From Pseudomonas congelans (GTDB lineage Bacteria > Pseudomonadota > Gammaproteobacteria > Pseudomonadales > Pseudomonadaceae), in the NCBI RefSeq assembly GCF_900103225.1, contig NZ_FNJH01000004.1, positions 460,927-524,926 on the forward strand: DNA of 64,000 nt, given 5' to 3'. The notes beneath the pieces are model-generated. The model saw nothing but the letters and a program-made list of their open reading frames with translations, was not told the DNA's origin and did no database searches. Numbering within the stretch: the stretch's first letter is position 1; each line of letters starts with the position of its first letter. The position numbers were made by a program, and so were the translations under genes. Below are positions 9,129 to 17,952 of this stretch, in pieces.

Positions 9129-9908
9129 ATGAAGCTGTATTTCTCTGCCCTGCTCATGCTCCTCCTCACTGCCTGCGCCAGCGGTCCCAGGCTGGACACC
9201 AGCCATCCCTCGGTAAATTTCGACGGCCGTGCCCAGTACGTGGTGATGCATTACACCTCGACTTCGCTGGAACGCTCCCTGCAGTTGCTGACCCATGGCG
9301 AGGTCAGCGCCCACTACCTGATCGGTGACGACAGCAAGGCCACTATCTACAAGCTGGTCGATGAAAGCGCGCGTGCCTGGCATGCCGGCGAAAGCGAGTG
9401 GGAAGGCCGAACCTGGCTCAACTCCAGCTCGATCGGCATCGAGATCGTCAATCCGGGCTTCAAGGAAACGCCGACAGGTCGCCTGTGGTATCCGTATACT
9501 GAAGCACAGACCCAATCGATCATTGTCCTGCTCAAGGACATCGTCAAACGCAACAGGATCGACCCCAAACACATCATTGGTCATAGCGACATCGCCCCGC
9601 TGCGCAAGCAGGATCCGGGACCGTTGTTCCCGTGGAAACGCCTCGCTGCCGAAGGTCTGGGAAACTGGCCGGACGAACGCCAGGTTGCCCAGCGTCAGGC
9701 ACAGCTGGCAGTCAACCTGCCGAGCATCAGCTGGTTCCAGCAGCAGTTGGCGCACCTGGGCTATAGCACCCCGCAGACCGGCGAGCTGGACGTCGCGACA
9801 CGTCAGGTACTGGCCGCGTTCCAGATGCACTATCGTCCGGCACGCTTCGACGGCGAGCCTGACGCACAGAGCGCGGCCATTCTGCAGGTGCTCAATCACT
9901 CGAATTGA
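9129..9908 (+). CDS. AmpDh2-like N-acetylmuramoyl-L-alanine amidase, lipoprotein
   Basis: A 259-residue zinc amidase that cleaves the MurNAc-L-Ala bond of peptidoglycan. Residues 1-17 are a lipoprotein signal with lipobox LTAC, so it is envelope-anchored. The Amidase_2 domain has zinc ligand motifs VVMHYTST and IIGHSDIAP. A C-terminal peptidoglycan-binding_1 repeat (LAHLGYSTPQTGELD and after) completes it. The genomic position equals P. aeruginosa ampDh2 (PA5485), next to kinB. A TATGAT -10-like hexamer lies at 9093-9098, but no good -35 is visible. Roles in cell-wall recycling and beta-lactamase signalling are known for the family but not proven here. Confidence 0.9.
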   Translation: MKLYFSALLMLLLTACASGPRLDTSHPSVNFDGRAQYVVMHYTSTSLERSLQLLTHGEVSAHYLIGDDSKATIYKLVDESARAWHAGESEWEGRTWLNSSSIGIEIVNPGFKETPTGRLWYPYTEAQTQSIIVLLKDIVKRNRIDPKHIIGHSDIAPLRKQDPGPLFPWKRLAAEGLGNWPDERQVAQRQAQLAVNLPSISWFQQQLAHLGYSTPQTGELDVATRQVLAAFQMHYRPARFDGEPDAQSAAILQVLNHSN

Positions 9909-9936
9909 AGTGAGTGAGGGCTTGGCGCTCAAGCCC

Positions 9937-11724
9937 TCAGAGCGGTAAAGCCATGTAGAACTGCGTGCCCTGCCCCGGCCGGGAATAAACGCCCATGCGC
10001 CCGCCGTGCAGCTGGACAATCTCTTTGCACAGCGCAAGCCCGAGTCCGGCACCGCCTTTCTTGCGACCGACCTGGACGAAGGGTTCGAAGATCCGCCCCT
10101 GCTGTCCGTAGGCAATGCCCTCGCCGTTATCCTCGACGCTGATGATCGCCCGCTCGCCGTGACGCCTGGCCTGCAGGCGAATCAGGCCGTTGGGCGGCGT
10201 GTGACGCAACGCATTGTCCAGCAGATTATCCAGCACCCGCTCCAGTTGGGACTGATCGGCATGCAGGCGCGGCATCGGCTCCTGCATATCCAGCATCAGC
10301 ACGATATCCTGTTCCTGGGCCTGATCCTCGAAGCGCGCCTTGGCTTCTTGCAGCAAGGTCTCGATGGAGCATGGCGCGAGTTTGAGCTTCTGCAGACCGT
10401 TCTGGTAACGCGAGAAATTCAGCAGGTCGTTGATGAGCTGCATCAGGCGCTGCATTTCTTCGGTGACCGTATTGAGCAGATCGGCCTCGCGGGACTCGGG
10501 GGCAAAGTGCAGACGCTCCTGAAGAAGGCCGAACGCCATGTGCATGCCGGTGACCGGCGTGCGTAACTCATGCGAGGCCCGCAGGACGAACTCGCTACGT
10601 ACCCGCTCGAAAGCACGCTGCTCGGTCACGTCGTGTAGCACCATCACCGCCCCCAGGATGTGGCCCTTGGTGTGGCTGACCGGCGTCATGCTGTAGGTCA
10701 ACAGGCGCGACTCGCCGTCGATTTCGATGGCCAGGTCTTCCGGCGCGCGTTCCAGCGTTCCGCCCCGCAGCACCAGATGCAATTGCTCATCCAGCTCGGG
10801 ACGGCCCAACGCCTCGCCGAGACTGTGCCCGAGGCGACTCTCGTCCCATCCGAGCTGGCGCTGCGCAACCGGGTTCAGGTGCTCCAGATGGCCCTGGCGA
10901 TCGATCATCAACAGGCCATCGTCGATACTGTCGAGAACCGCTTGCAGGCGCTGCTGGCCCGCCAGAAGCTCATCGACGTTGGTCGCCTGATGCTGACGCA
11001 GGGCTTCGGCCATGATGCCGAAGCGCCGGGTCAGCAGGTTCATTTCAGCGGCCGAGGAAATCGGCAGCGTGACCTCGTAATCCCCCTCACCGATGCGATC
11101 GGCAGCCTTGGCCAGCGCCTCGATCGGCGCACCGAAACGACGGGCGATGCCATGCGCGGTCACAAAGCCGATGCACAGCACAGCCAGCCCGACCAAGCCC
11201 AGCAAGCCGGCGATCCACAATGCACGATCCCTGGAATTGATCTCGGCGTTGCTGATGTTCTCCAGCGCCTTGCGATGCACATCCATCAGACCGTTACGCA
11301 GAGTGTCGAAACTTTCGCTCAGTTGCGCGTTACCGCGTATGCCTCGCGGATCATTGCCATACTGCTGCCAGGCCGCAATGAATCGCTGATAATCGCCTCG
11401 GGTCTTTTCAAAACCGTTGCGCACATCTTGCTGGGTGTCCTGCGCCGACCCCTCTTCCAGCAGCTCTTCGAACTGCTTCTGGACTCTTTCCAGCTCAGGC
11501 TCATTGCGATTGGAACCGGTCATCAACACCAACTGATCACCCATGTTCTGGCGCAACTTAAGGCCCAGATCGAGGATGGCGAAGTTATGCTGAATCAGTG
11601 ATTCCTGAGTCCGGGCCATCTGCATGACACTGACGAGCCCCAGCAGCAGTCCGAGCAAAGCGACCGTGATAAGCGCCGAAATGCTCAGAAAGAGGCGGGT
11701 GCGCAGCTTCATGGCCAGTTTCAT
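9937..11724 (-). CDS. kinB: Sensor histidine kinase KinB
   Basis: A 595-residue inner-membrane kinase/phosphatase partner of AlgB. A transmembrane helix near residues 10-35 (SISALITVALLGLLLG), a periplasmic sensor and a second helix near 170-190 precede HAMP and PAS domains. The phosphoacceptor is His385 in RASHELRTP. ATP-lid motifs NALRHTPPNG, GEGIAYG and GGAGLGLAL follow. The start at 11724 gives the family length. Further in-frame ATGs upstream would run into algB. It follows algB by 10 bp, forming an algB-kinB operon. In P. aeruginosa KinB restrains alginate production through AlgB and the AlgW/MucA proteolysis route. Confidence 0.96.
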   Translation of the reverse strand: MKLAMKLRTRLFLSISALITVALLGLLLGLVSVMQMARTQESLIQHNFAILDLGLKLRQNMGDQLVLMTGSNRNEPELERVQKQFEELLEEGSAQDTQQDVRNGFEKTRGDYQRFIAAWQQYGNDPRGIRGNAQLSESFDTLRNGLMDVHRKALENISNAEINSRDRALWIAGLLGLVGLAVLCIGFVTAHGIARRFGAPIEALAKAADRIGEGDYEVTLPISSAAEMNLLTRRFGIMAEALRQHQATNVDELLAGQQRLQAVLDSIDDGLLMIDRQGHLEHLNPVAQRQLGWDESRLGHSLGEALGRPELDEQLHLVLRGGTLERAPEDLAIEIDGESRLLTYSMTPVSHTKGHILGAVMVLHDVTEQRAFERVRSEFVLRASHELRTPVTGMHMAFGLLQERLHFAPESREADLLNTVTEEMQRLMQLINDLLNFSRYQNGLQKLKLAPCSIETLLQEAKARFEDQAQEQDIVLMLDMQEPMPRLHADQSQLERVLDNLLDNALRHTPPNGLIRLQARRHGERAIISVEDNGEGIAYGQQGRIFEPFVQVGRKKGGAGLGLALCKEIVQLHGGRMGVYSRPGQGTQFYMALPL

Positions 11725-11734
11725 TTGAGGTATT

Positions 11735-13081
11735 TCATAGGTTGTACTGTTTTCGTTTGCGGTAAAGCGTCGAAGCATCGATACCCAGGGTCTTGGCGGC
11801 CTGATCAAGGGTCTCACTGGTTGCCAGTACGGCCCCGATGTGTGCCTTTTCAAGCTCGTCCAGACTCAAGGCCGCTCCCACCCGCGGTGCGTTGTTGGTC
11901 GGTTGTTCAGCCATGCCCAGATGACTGACCTCCACGCGCTCCTGCGGACAGATGATGCTGGCACGCTCGATCACGTTGCGCAGCTCACGAATGTTGCCCG
12001 GCCAGCGGTAATTGAGCAGCGCAGCACGGGCCTCTTCGCTGAAGCCTCGGGCCGGACGGGCGTACTCCTTGACGAAACGCGCCAGAAAGCGGTCTGCGAG
12101 GGTCAGAATGTCTTCGCTGCGCTCACGCAAGGCCGGCAGATTCAGGGTGATCACGTTCAGGCGGTACAGCAGATCCTCACGGAAACGTCCGCTGCGCACC
12201 ATGTCCTCAAGGTTGAGGTTGGTCGCCGCCAGGATGCGCACGTCGGCACGCCGGGTCACCGGGTCACCGACCCGCTCGTACTCCTTGTCCTGAATGAAGC
12301 GCAGCAACTTGGGCTGCAACGTCAGTGGAAAGTCGCCAATCTCGTCGAGAAATAGGGTACCGCCGTCGGCCTGATTGACTCGGCCCAGCGTACTTTCGCT
12401 GGCACCGGTAAAGGCGCCGCGGCTGTGGCCGAACAGTTCGCTTTCCATCAGTTCTGCCGTCAGCGACGGGCAGTTGATCGTGACGCAGGACTTCTTGGCC
12501 CGCTTGCTCCAGCCATGAATCGCCCTGGCCAGCTCACCCTTACCGGTACCCGACTCACCCAGAATCAGGATGTTGGCGTCGGTTACGGCAACCTGGCGGG
12601 CGGTTTCCAGAATGGCCATCATCGAAGGGCTGTGGGAGTCCAGGCCGTCCTTGGGCTTGCGAACCTCGCCTTCCAGTGCTTCGAGACGTGCAGACAGTTG
12701 TCGAACTTCAAGCTGCTTGGCCGTCGCAAGACGTAACTGGTCAGGACTGCACGGCTTGACCAGATAGTCGGCTGCGCCAGCCTGAATGGCATCGACAGCC
12801 GTATCCACCGCCGAATGGGCAGTCACGATCACCACACGCATCCACGGCGCCTGAATCCGCATCTGCGCCAGCACGTCCAGGCCGTTGTCTTCGCCCAGAC
12901 GCAAATCGAGAAAGCACAGATCGAATACTTGACGCTGCATGAGCGTGTCAGCCTGGGCTGCGCTGTTGGCAGTGGCGACACTGTAGCCTTCGTCTTCCAG
13001 ACAGTACCGGAAAGTGCGGAGGATGGCGGACTCGTCGTCCACAAGCAGAATACGGCCCTGATTCTCAGTGGCTGCTTCCAT
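11735..13081 (-). CDS. algB: NtrC-family response regulator AlgB
   Basis: A 448-residue sigma-54-type activator. The receiver domain has its phosphoacceptor at Asp59 (FLDLRL). The AAA+ domain carries Walker A GESGTGKG, the sigma-54-contacting GAFTGA loop, and Walker B GGTLFLDEIGD. A Fis-type helix-turn-helix ends the protein (DQAAKTLGIDASTLYRKR). In P. aeruginosa AlgB activates algD and also represses some group behaviours, depending on phosphorylation by KinB or BphP. No bphP is present in this window. The intact GAFTGA supports RpoN interaction, relevant to the sigma-54-like site found 1.2 kb away at 14257. Confidence 0.97.
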   Translation of the reverse strand: MEAATENQGRILLVDDESAILRTFRYCLEDEGYSVATANSAAQADTLMQRQVFDLCFLDLRLGEDNGLDVLAQMRIQAPWMRVVIVTAHSAVDTAVDAIQAGAADYLVKPCSPDQLRLATAKQLEVRQLSARLEALEGEVRKPKDGLDSHSPSMMAILETARQVAVTDANILILGESGTGKGELARAIHGWSKRAKKSCVTINCPSLTAELMESELFGHSRGAFTGASESTLGRVNQADGGTLFLDEIGDFPLTLQPKLLRFIQDKEYERVGDPVTRRADVRILAATNLNLEDMVRSGRFREDLLYRLNVITLNLPALRERSEDILTLADRFLARFVKEYARPARGFSEEARAALLNYRWPGNIRELRNVIERASIICPQERVEVSHLGMAEQPTNNAPRVGAALSLDELEKAHIGAVLATSETLDQAAKTLGIDASTLYRKRKQYNL

Positions 13082-13278
13082 TTTTCCTACGCTCCTTAAT
13101 GAATTGTCTCAGTTAGTCTCGGAATCATCGGGCAAGTTGCATGGTCAATTCTGATTGATTCTTCGGCATGCATGGTAGCTTTCTGATCAGCTAATGGCGA
13201 ACAGCCTGATTAATCCGCGTTTATGCCGTTAAAACCGTCTATTCGGAGACGAAATCTCACCGCAAAAGGAACGCTCAT

Positions 13279-14118
13279 ATGTTTTCACTTAAAAAGATTG
13301 CTCTGATCACCGCCACCGCTGCGCTACTGGGCAGCGGCCCGGTACTCGCCCAGCCTGACCTGCCCACTCAGCTCAACGAGGCGCGTCAGGAAGGCTCGAT
13401 CTGGACAGCTTTCGCGCTGAACAAGCATCTGAGCCCGTTCAAGATCGATGTGGGTGTCGAACAGGGCACTGCGACGCTCAAGGGCAAGGTTGAAAACGAG
13501 GTGGACCGCGAGCTGGCTGAGCGCATCGCGCTGGATACCAAAGGCATCGAAAAGGTCGACAACCAGCTGGAGGTAGATCCTGCTGTCGCCAGTGAGCCTG
13601 GCACACGGACCAACATGGCTCAGCGGTTCGAAGATGCGACGCTGGTCGCGACGGTGAAATCCAAACTGCTATGGAGCAGCGTAACCGAAGCGCTGACCAT
13701 CGATGTCGACAGCAAGGACGGCGTAATCACCCTCAAGGGCCGAGCACAAAGCCCCGAAGCGAAGGAGCTGGCGGGTAGCCTGGCCAGCAACACCGATGGC
13801 GTGGTCAGCGTCAACAACCTGATCAGCCTGAGCGCGGCCGACTCGATTGCGGCCAAGACCCAGCCACAGTCGCTGACCCCGACCGAGGAAATGAGTGACG
13901 CCTGGATCACCAGCAAGGTCAAGGCGAGCCTCATCTATAGCCGGACACTGGATGGGCTGAATATTAAAGTAGACACCAAGGCCGGTGTTGTCAGCCTGAA
14001 CGGCGTGGTGGCCAACTTCGCCGAGAAAGAGCTGGCGGTGGAAATAGCGCGAAATATTCGTGGCGTCAAAGGGGTCAACGGCGACGCGCTTAAGGTCATG
14101 GCGCGCAGCGCAGGCTGA
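13279..14118 (+). CDS. Periplasmic protein with three BON domains (OsmY-like)
   Basis: A 279-residue exported protein. The signal peptide (MFSLKKIALITATAALLG, cleaved after VLA) covers residues 1-24. Three BON repeats follow, each with a VDTK-or-similar turn and a GVV/GVI-L-G strand: about 45-110, 120-190 and 210-275. BON domains bind phospholipid membranes and are found in OsmY-type envelope-stress proteins. The gene is divergent from algB across a 197-bp gap. A good AAAGGAA ribosome-binding site precedes the ATG. No AlgU consensus was found in the gap. A role in osmotic or envelope stress is inferred from family and position. Confidence 0.88.
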   Translation: MFSLKKIALITATAALLGSGPVLAQPDLPTQLNEARQEGSIWTAFALNKHLSPFKIDVGVEQGTATLKGKVENEVDRELAERIALDTKGIEKVDNQLEVDPAVASEPGTRTNMAQRFEDATLVATVKSKLLWSSVTEALTIDVDSKDGVITLKGRAQSPEAKELAGSLASNTDGVVSVNNLISLSAADSIAAKTQPQSLTPTEEMSDAWITSKVKASLIYSRTLDGLNIKVDTKAGVVSLNGVVANFAEKELAVEIARNIRGVKGVNGDALKVMARSAG

Positions 14119-14156
14119 GGGTTCAGAGCAAGAGCGTTGAGCGCTTCGTGCAGAAC

Positions 14157-14182
14157 GCACGATTACAAAGGGGTAATCGTGC
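14157..14182. terminator. Perfect 10-bp hairpin after the BON gene
   Basis: GCACGATTAC/GTAATCGTGC with a six-base loop lies 39 bp past the BON stop codon. It has no T-run, so it may be an RNA-stabilising end or a factor-dependent terminator rather than a classical rho-independent one. Confidence 0.45.
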
Positions 14183-14256
14183 AGCTTGCTGGCAGCACGC
14201 TCACACCTAACTTACTAACTTATTGATTATTAAGGGATTTATATCTAACAAAAAAC

Positions 14257-14272
14257 TGGCATGCAGTCTGCA
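14257..14272 (+). promoter_or_regulatory. Candidate sigma-54 (-24/-12) promoter
   Basis: TGGCATGCAGTCTGCA matches the consensus TGGCAYRN4TTGCW except for one base. The invariant GG and GC are ten bases apart as required. The upstream flank is A-rich. It would drive the three-gene group starting at 14348. Because algB, an NtrC-type activator, is 1.2 kb away, an AlgB-RpoN link is a reasonable inference. Confidence 0.5.
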
Positions 14273-14347
14273 ATAACCCATTCAACAAAGGTCGACCCAC
14301 AACGACCCATCAGATTGAATGCCCACTCAGGCCAGGGGATTTTGCAA

Positions 14348-14635
14348 ATGAACAGCCAGCGTTTTGCACAATTGCGTATTTCTCCCCTGCACGTTCAGCA
14401 AGGTCTTTTTTTGCTCCTTGCCTTGCTCGTCACTCTGATCGCCATTCAGCAGTTCCAGCGTTGGAATCAAGCCAACGAGGCAACTCAACCGAGACAGCAA
14501 TTCATCCAGACCAGCAGCATCTCCTATCGCGGCGTCAGCGCCCCGGCAGTCAAGGACATGTCTTCAAGCCTGCGCAACGTCGACGGCCTGGTATCTGTAG
14601 ATGAAGTGGCTCCGCAGCAAAAATGGGTTTTCTGA
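14348..14635 (+). CDS. Small single-pass membrane protein, unknown function
   Basis: A 95-residue protein. One hydrophobic helix at about residues 17-33 (GLFLLLALLVTLIAIQQF) is followed by a polar tail rich in Gln and Ser. I do not recognise a named family. The ATG at 14348 was preferred because an AGGGGA ribosome-binding site lies about nine bases upstream; an earlier in-frame ATG at 14261 sits inside the sigma-54-like promoter. It heads a short group with the DUF1328 peptide (54 bp on) and the Ivy-like gene, beside algB. A small hypothetical protein occupies a similar place in P. aeruginosa (PA5482). Confidence 0.75.
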   Translation: MNSQRFAQLRISPLHVQQGLFLLLALLVTLIAIQQFQRWNQANEATQPRQQFIQTSSISYRGVSAPAVKDMSSSLRNVDGLVSVDEVAPQQKWVF

Positions 14636-14689
14636 CCCGACCTTAAAAGCAGCACCCCTTATTAAAACGGCATCAAAAGGAGTATCACC

Positions 14690-14854
14690 ATGTTGAGTTG
14701 GGCAATCACGTTTCTGATCATCGCAATCGTCGCTGCAGTACTGGGCTTCGGTGGTATCGCGGGCACGGCTACTGGTATCGCCAAGATCCTGTTCGTCGTC
14801 TTCCTGGTGATGTTCGTTGTGTCGTTCTTCTTCGGTCGTCGCGGTCGAGGCTGA
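14690..14854 (+). CDS. DUF1328 family membrane peptide (YtjA-like)
   Basis: A 54-residue, highly hydrophobic peptide with two transmembrane segments: [20 protein letters not shown] and a C-terminal one near residues 33-48. It ends in a basic GRRGRG tail. The central [15 protein letters not shown] segment is diagnostic of DUF1328, small inner-membrane proteins often induced by envelope or osmotic stress. The ribosome-binding site AAAGGAG precedes the ATG. Only two bases separate it from the Ivy-like start codon, so translation is probably coupled. Its molecular function is unknown. Confidence 0.88.
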
Positions 14855-14856
14855 TA

Positions 14857-15324
14857 ATGCACACGTCATTTCGCACACTGGCCGCCGCCCTGTTGATGGG
14901 CGGCAGTGCCATGGTCATGGCAGCCAATGATGGACAGTCTCGGGTTAATGAGCTTTTGAGTTCTGCTCCCGAGTACCGCACAACCTGGGCGAAGGTCGTC
15001 AAGAAGGAAGAGCGGTTGCCGGAATGGGTGTTAAACCTGTCCGGTGCTTCCGAGCAGCAGATGACAGCGGCCACTGAAGACGGTGGCAACTATTTGGTTG
15101 GACCGCTTTGCGAAACGGCCGATACGTGCAAAAGCAAGCGCCTGATCGTGGCTTTCAGCCTCGACAAGGAAGATGCTTACGCCATGTTGGTTGAAGTGCC
15201 TGCAGGTCTTCCTGCAGACAAGTCGCCAACCCGTCACGCGACTTACCGCTACCTGGGTAAGCCTGACGAGGGTATGCAAAAGCTCTTGAATGAAGAGTTG
15301 CGCAAAGACCCGAACTGGTATTGA
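14857..15324 (+). CDS. Ivy-family (lysozyme inhibitor-like) periplasmic protein
   Basis: A 155-residue exported protein with a signal peptide of about 22 residues (ending MVMA). The rest matches the Ivy fold: WAKVVKKEERLPEW near 44-57, YLVGPLCETADTC at 80-91, then LIVAFS and YRYLGKPDEGMQ. Ivy proteins block C-type lysozyme and some lytic transglycosylases with a CKPHDC loop whose His enters the active site. Here the loop is C85-ETADT-C91, one residue longer and without His, so classical inhibition is doubtful. The position equals P. aeruginosa PA5481, one of two Ivy paralogues. It is the last gene of the group and is followed by a hairpin. Confidence 0.85.
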   Translation: MHTSFRTLAAALLMGGSAMVMAANDGQSRVNELLSSAPEYRTTWAKVVKKEERLPEWVLNLSGASEQQMTAATEDGGNYLVGPLCETADTCKSKRLIVAFSLDKEDAYAMLVEVPAGLPADKSPTRHATYRYLGKPDEGMQKLLNEELRKDPNWY

Positions 15325-15332
15325 TCCAGAAG

Positions 15333-15363
15333 AAAGGCGTCGACTCCAGAAGTCGACACCTTT
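15333..15363 (+). terminator. Hairpin terminator after the Ivy-like gene
   Basis: AAAGG-C-GTCGACT pairs with AGTCGAC-A-CCTTT around a four-base loop, nine bases after the stop codon. The A- and T-rich ends make it usable in both directions. The remaining 215 bp up to the envZ stop show no gene; only a small GGTAC/GTACC palindrome at about 15445 is visible. Confidence 0.65.
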
Positions 15364-15578
15364 CGGCTTTGCGCGGCCTGAGGAAGGTACGCGCATGACC
15401 AGGGGGCCGGGACGCGTTGATCAATTGGATCGGCGTGACCTAGGGGTACAGGGAGTACCTCCGCCAAGGGCCGGGTCAGGCAAGCCGCCGTGCAAGCCCA
15501 CGAGGATGCGTCAACCTTCAGAACGCTTCCCATGATCCTGCACGGCGCTTTATGTTTCCTTTCTGCTTCGCCCTCGTC

Positions 15579-16889
15579 TTAAATTGCATCCCTCGGTAGC
15601 ATCAGCCCCAGCGGCAACCTTACTCGTGCTTCAAGACCACCTCCCGAACGATTCCTCAACTCGACGTTGCCGCCGTGCATGGCCGCGATACGCTTGACGA
15701 TGGCCAGGCCGAGGCCGGTGCCCTTGCCACTGCGTGCGCGATCACCGCGAATGAACGGGTTGAAGATGGTGTCCAGCTCGGAAGGATCGATGCCCGCCCC
15801 TCTGTCCAGCACACTCAACACCACGTAGGGCGCATTTCGGTCACCCGATACATAGGCGGCGACTTCGATACCATTGCCGGCATGGTGCTTGGCATTGCCA
15901 ATCAGGTTGGTCAGCAGCCGCTTCATCGAGACGCGGCGTAGCGGGAAGGGAGGAATGGGCTCCAGGCACAGACGGATACTGTCTTCATCGTCATTGAAGG
16001 GGGCAACCACATCGCGCACCAGGTGCCCCAGATCGACCTCTTCGATCTCTTCGTCACGCCCATCGCGAATGAACGCGAGGAATTGATCGAGAATGGCGTC
16101 CATGTCCTCGATATCGCGCACCATGCCTTCGGAGAACTCGTTGTCGTTCATCAGTTCGAGAGACAGGCGCAGGCGCGTCAGCGGTGTGCGCAGGTCGTGG
16201 GAAACCCCGGCCAGCATCAGCTCGCGCTCTTGCCCGGCCTGCTCGACGTCTTCGGCCATCTGATTGAAGGCCCGGTAGACCTCGGTCATCTCGCTCGGCG
16301 TGTCACTGACCGGCAGCCGCACGCTGCGCCCCTGCCCCAGCTGACGCGCCGCAAAGACCAGACGCTTGAGCGGTTGATTCAATTGGCGCACGAAAATCCA
16401 GGCTGATGCCGTGGAGAGCAATCCGATGGCCAGGAACCAGCCCAGCACGTTCCAGATTTTCTGACCGCGCAACGGGTGCGGATAAAGCGGCACTTTCAGC
16501 CAGCCGTCGCCCAGGCTCGGCGCTCGCACCCACAGCGCAGGGGGCGCATGTACGCGCAGACGCACTTCCGTATCGGCCCCCAGCTCGGCCTGCATCTGCC
16601 GCTGATAGATCTCGCTGTAAGGCCAGTGCTGCTCCCCTTCCGGCACACCACCGCCCACTACCCGAATCAGCCCCGCCGCCTCGGCAATGGCCTCGCGGTC
16701 GTTTTCACCGGCTGCCCAGTACGCGCGAAGTGTCAGAGCAACACCATGGCTGTATTGCCTGTCGACCAGCACGTCCTCGTTCATCAGCAGATAAACCAGC
16801 GTCAGGGCTTTGGAAAACAGCACGACGATGAGCACCAGCCAGAGCGTGCGGGAGAAAAAGCTTTGCGGGAACCAGAGCGGAGTCTTCAT
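15579..16889 (-). CDS. envZ: EnvZ-type sensor histidine kinase (AmgS)
   Basis: A 436-residue inner-membrane kinase. The first helix (TLWLVLIVVLFSKALTLVYLL) and a second near 148-170 flank a periplasmic domain. A HAMP segment leads to His231 in GVSHDLRTP, followed by NLIGNAKHHAGN, DRGAGIDPSE and GKGTGLGLAIV ATP-binding motifs. The start MKTPLWFPQ at 16889 gives the family form. It follows ompR after 163 bp. That gap holds an 8-bp inverted repeat (TACGTCGA/TCGACGTA, 16978-17011) that may modulate expression. The P. aeruginosa counterpart, AmgS, senses membrane stress and contributes to aminoglycoside tolerance. Confidence 0.93.
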   Translation of the reverse strand: MKTPLWFPQSFFSRTLWLVLIVVLFSKALTLVYLLMNEDVLVDRQYSHGVALTLRAYWAAGENDREAIAEAAGLIRVVGGGVPEGEQHWPYSEIYQRQMQAELGADTEVRLRVHAPPALWVRAPSLGDGWLKVPLYPHPLRGQKIWNVLGWFLAIGLLSTASAWIFVRQLNQPLKRLVFAARQLGQGRSVRLPVSDTPSEMTEVYRAFNQMAEDVEQAGQERELMLAGVSHDLRTPLTRLRLSLELMNDNEFSEGMVRDIEDMDAILDQFLAFIRDGRDEEIEEVDLGHLVRDVVAPFNDDEDSIRLCLEPIPPFPLRRVSMKRLLTNLIGNAKHHAGNGIEVAAYVSGDRNAPYVVLSVLDRGAGIDPSELDTIFNPFIRGDRARSGKGTGLGLAIVKRIAAMHGGNVELRNRSGGGLEARVRLPLGLMLPRDAI

Positions 16890-17052
16890 AACTGCAGCCA
16901 TACACTTTGCAGGGCGAGCGAGGCTCGCAGGTTTGCCGAACGCGGGCCGGACCCGATGGACGAACGCAAAAAACCAGTACGTCGACAAACCTGTAAAAGA
17001 TTATCGACGTAACTGGCAGAAATGACGGATGTCTGGGTCGACAACCGGGTTA

Positions 17053-17793
17053 TCAGCGACTTCCGGCACCATCCGGAACGAATACATAGCCCACGCCCCA
17101 GACCGTCTGAATATAACGGGGCTTGGAAGGGTCAGGCTCGATCAGGCGACGCAGACGGGAAATCTGTACGTCGATGGATCGTTCCAGCGCATCCCACTCC
17201 CGGCCACGCGCCAGGTTCATCAGTTTGTCGCGGGTCAGCGGCTCGCGAGCGTGCATGACCAGCGCTTTCAGTACCGCGAATTCCCCGGTGGTAAGCATGT
17301 GCACTTCTTCACCGCGCTTGAGCTCGCGAGTTGCCAGAGACAGCACGTAGTCACCGAAACTGACCGACTCGTCTTCGCTGCCGGGGGCTCCGGGCACCGG
17401 TGCCGCCTGACGACGCAACACAGCCTTGACGCGCGCCATCAACTCGTCCGGATTGAACGGCTTGGCCAGATAATCATCAGCACCCAGTTCGAGCCCCTTG
17501 ATGCGGCTCAGCTCATCGCCCTTGGCGGTCAGCATGATAATCGGCACCTGATTGTTCGCGGCACGCAGACGGCGACAGGCTGAAAGGCCGTCTTCGCCGG
17601 GCAGCATCAGGTCCAGCACCACAAGGTTGAAAACCTCACGGGCCAGCAGCCGGTCCATTTGTTCCACATTTGCCACGGCGCGGGCACGATAGCCCTTGCT
17701 GGTGAAAAAACGCTCCAGGAGACTGCTCAGCCCCGGATCGTCATCGACAATAAGGATTTTTTCGCCTTCGGCATTTTGTGCGGTGCTGCTCAT
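17053..17793 (-). CDS. ompR: OmpR-family response regulator (AmgR)
   Basis: A 246-residue DNA-binding response regulator. The receiver domain has acidic residues DDD at 17-19, phosphoacceptor Asp61 (VVLDLMLPGEDG) and the conserved Lys in LAKPF. The winged-helix effector domain includes LTTGEFAVLKALVMHAREPLTRDKL-type sequence and ends WGVGYVFVPD. It is the partner of the EnvZ-like kinase downstream. In P. aeruginosa AmgR activates proteases and other membrane-stress genes. The N-terminus MSSTAQNAEG has a good start. The gene is divergent from tex. Confidence 0.95.
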   Translation of the reverse strand: MSSTAQNAEGEKILIVDDDPGLSSLLERFFTSKGYRARAVANVEQMDRLLAREVFNLVVLDLMLPGEDGLSACRRLRAANNQVPIIMLTAKGDELSRIKGLELGADDYLAKPFNPDELMARVKAVLRRQAAPVPGAPGSEDESVSFGDYVLSLATRELKRGEEVHMLTTGEFAVLKALVMHAREPLTRDKLMNLARGREWDALERSIDVQISRLRRLIEPDPSKPRYIQTVWGVGYVFVPDGAGSR

Positions 17794-17952
17794 CGGATGC
17801 TCCTCTGATCTCGGGGCGCATTATGGCGTAGCTGCGGTGATGCGCACCTTGTGCATTGTTAGCAGATTTTACCGGAGGCGACACTTGTGGCTGCTTTTTC
17901 GCCGAAAAAACACCACATTTGTCGGCCGATCCCCTAATCCGGCTTCGCTGGG

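Noticed and set aside
13082..13278. AlgU promoter for algB or the BON gene in their shared gap
   Set aside because: A CAACTT hexamer on the algB side lacks a TCNNA at the right spacing, and the BON side has TCTGA without GAACTT upstream.
15364..15578. A small gene between the Ivy-like gene and envZ
   Set aside because: Open frames here have no ribosome-binding site, overlap ivy or its hairpin, and match no family I recognise.
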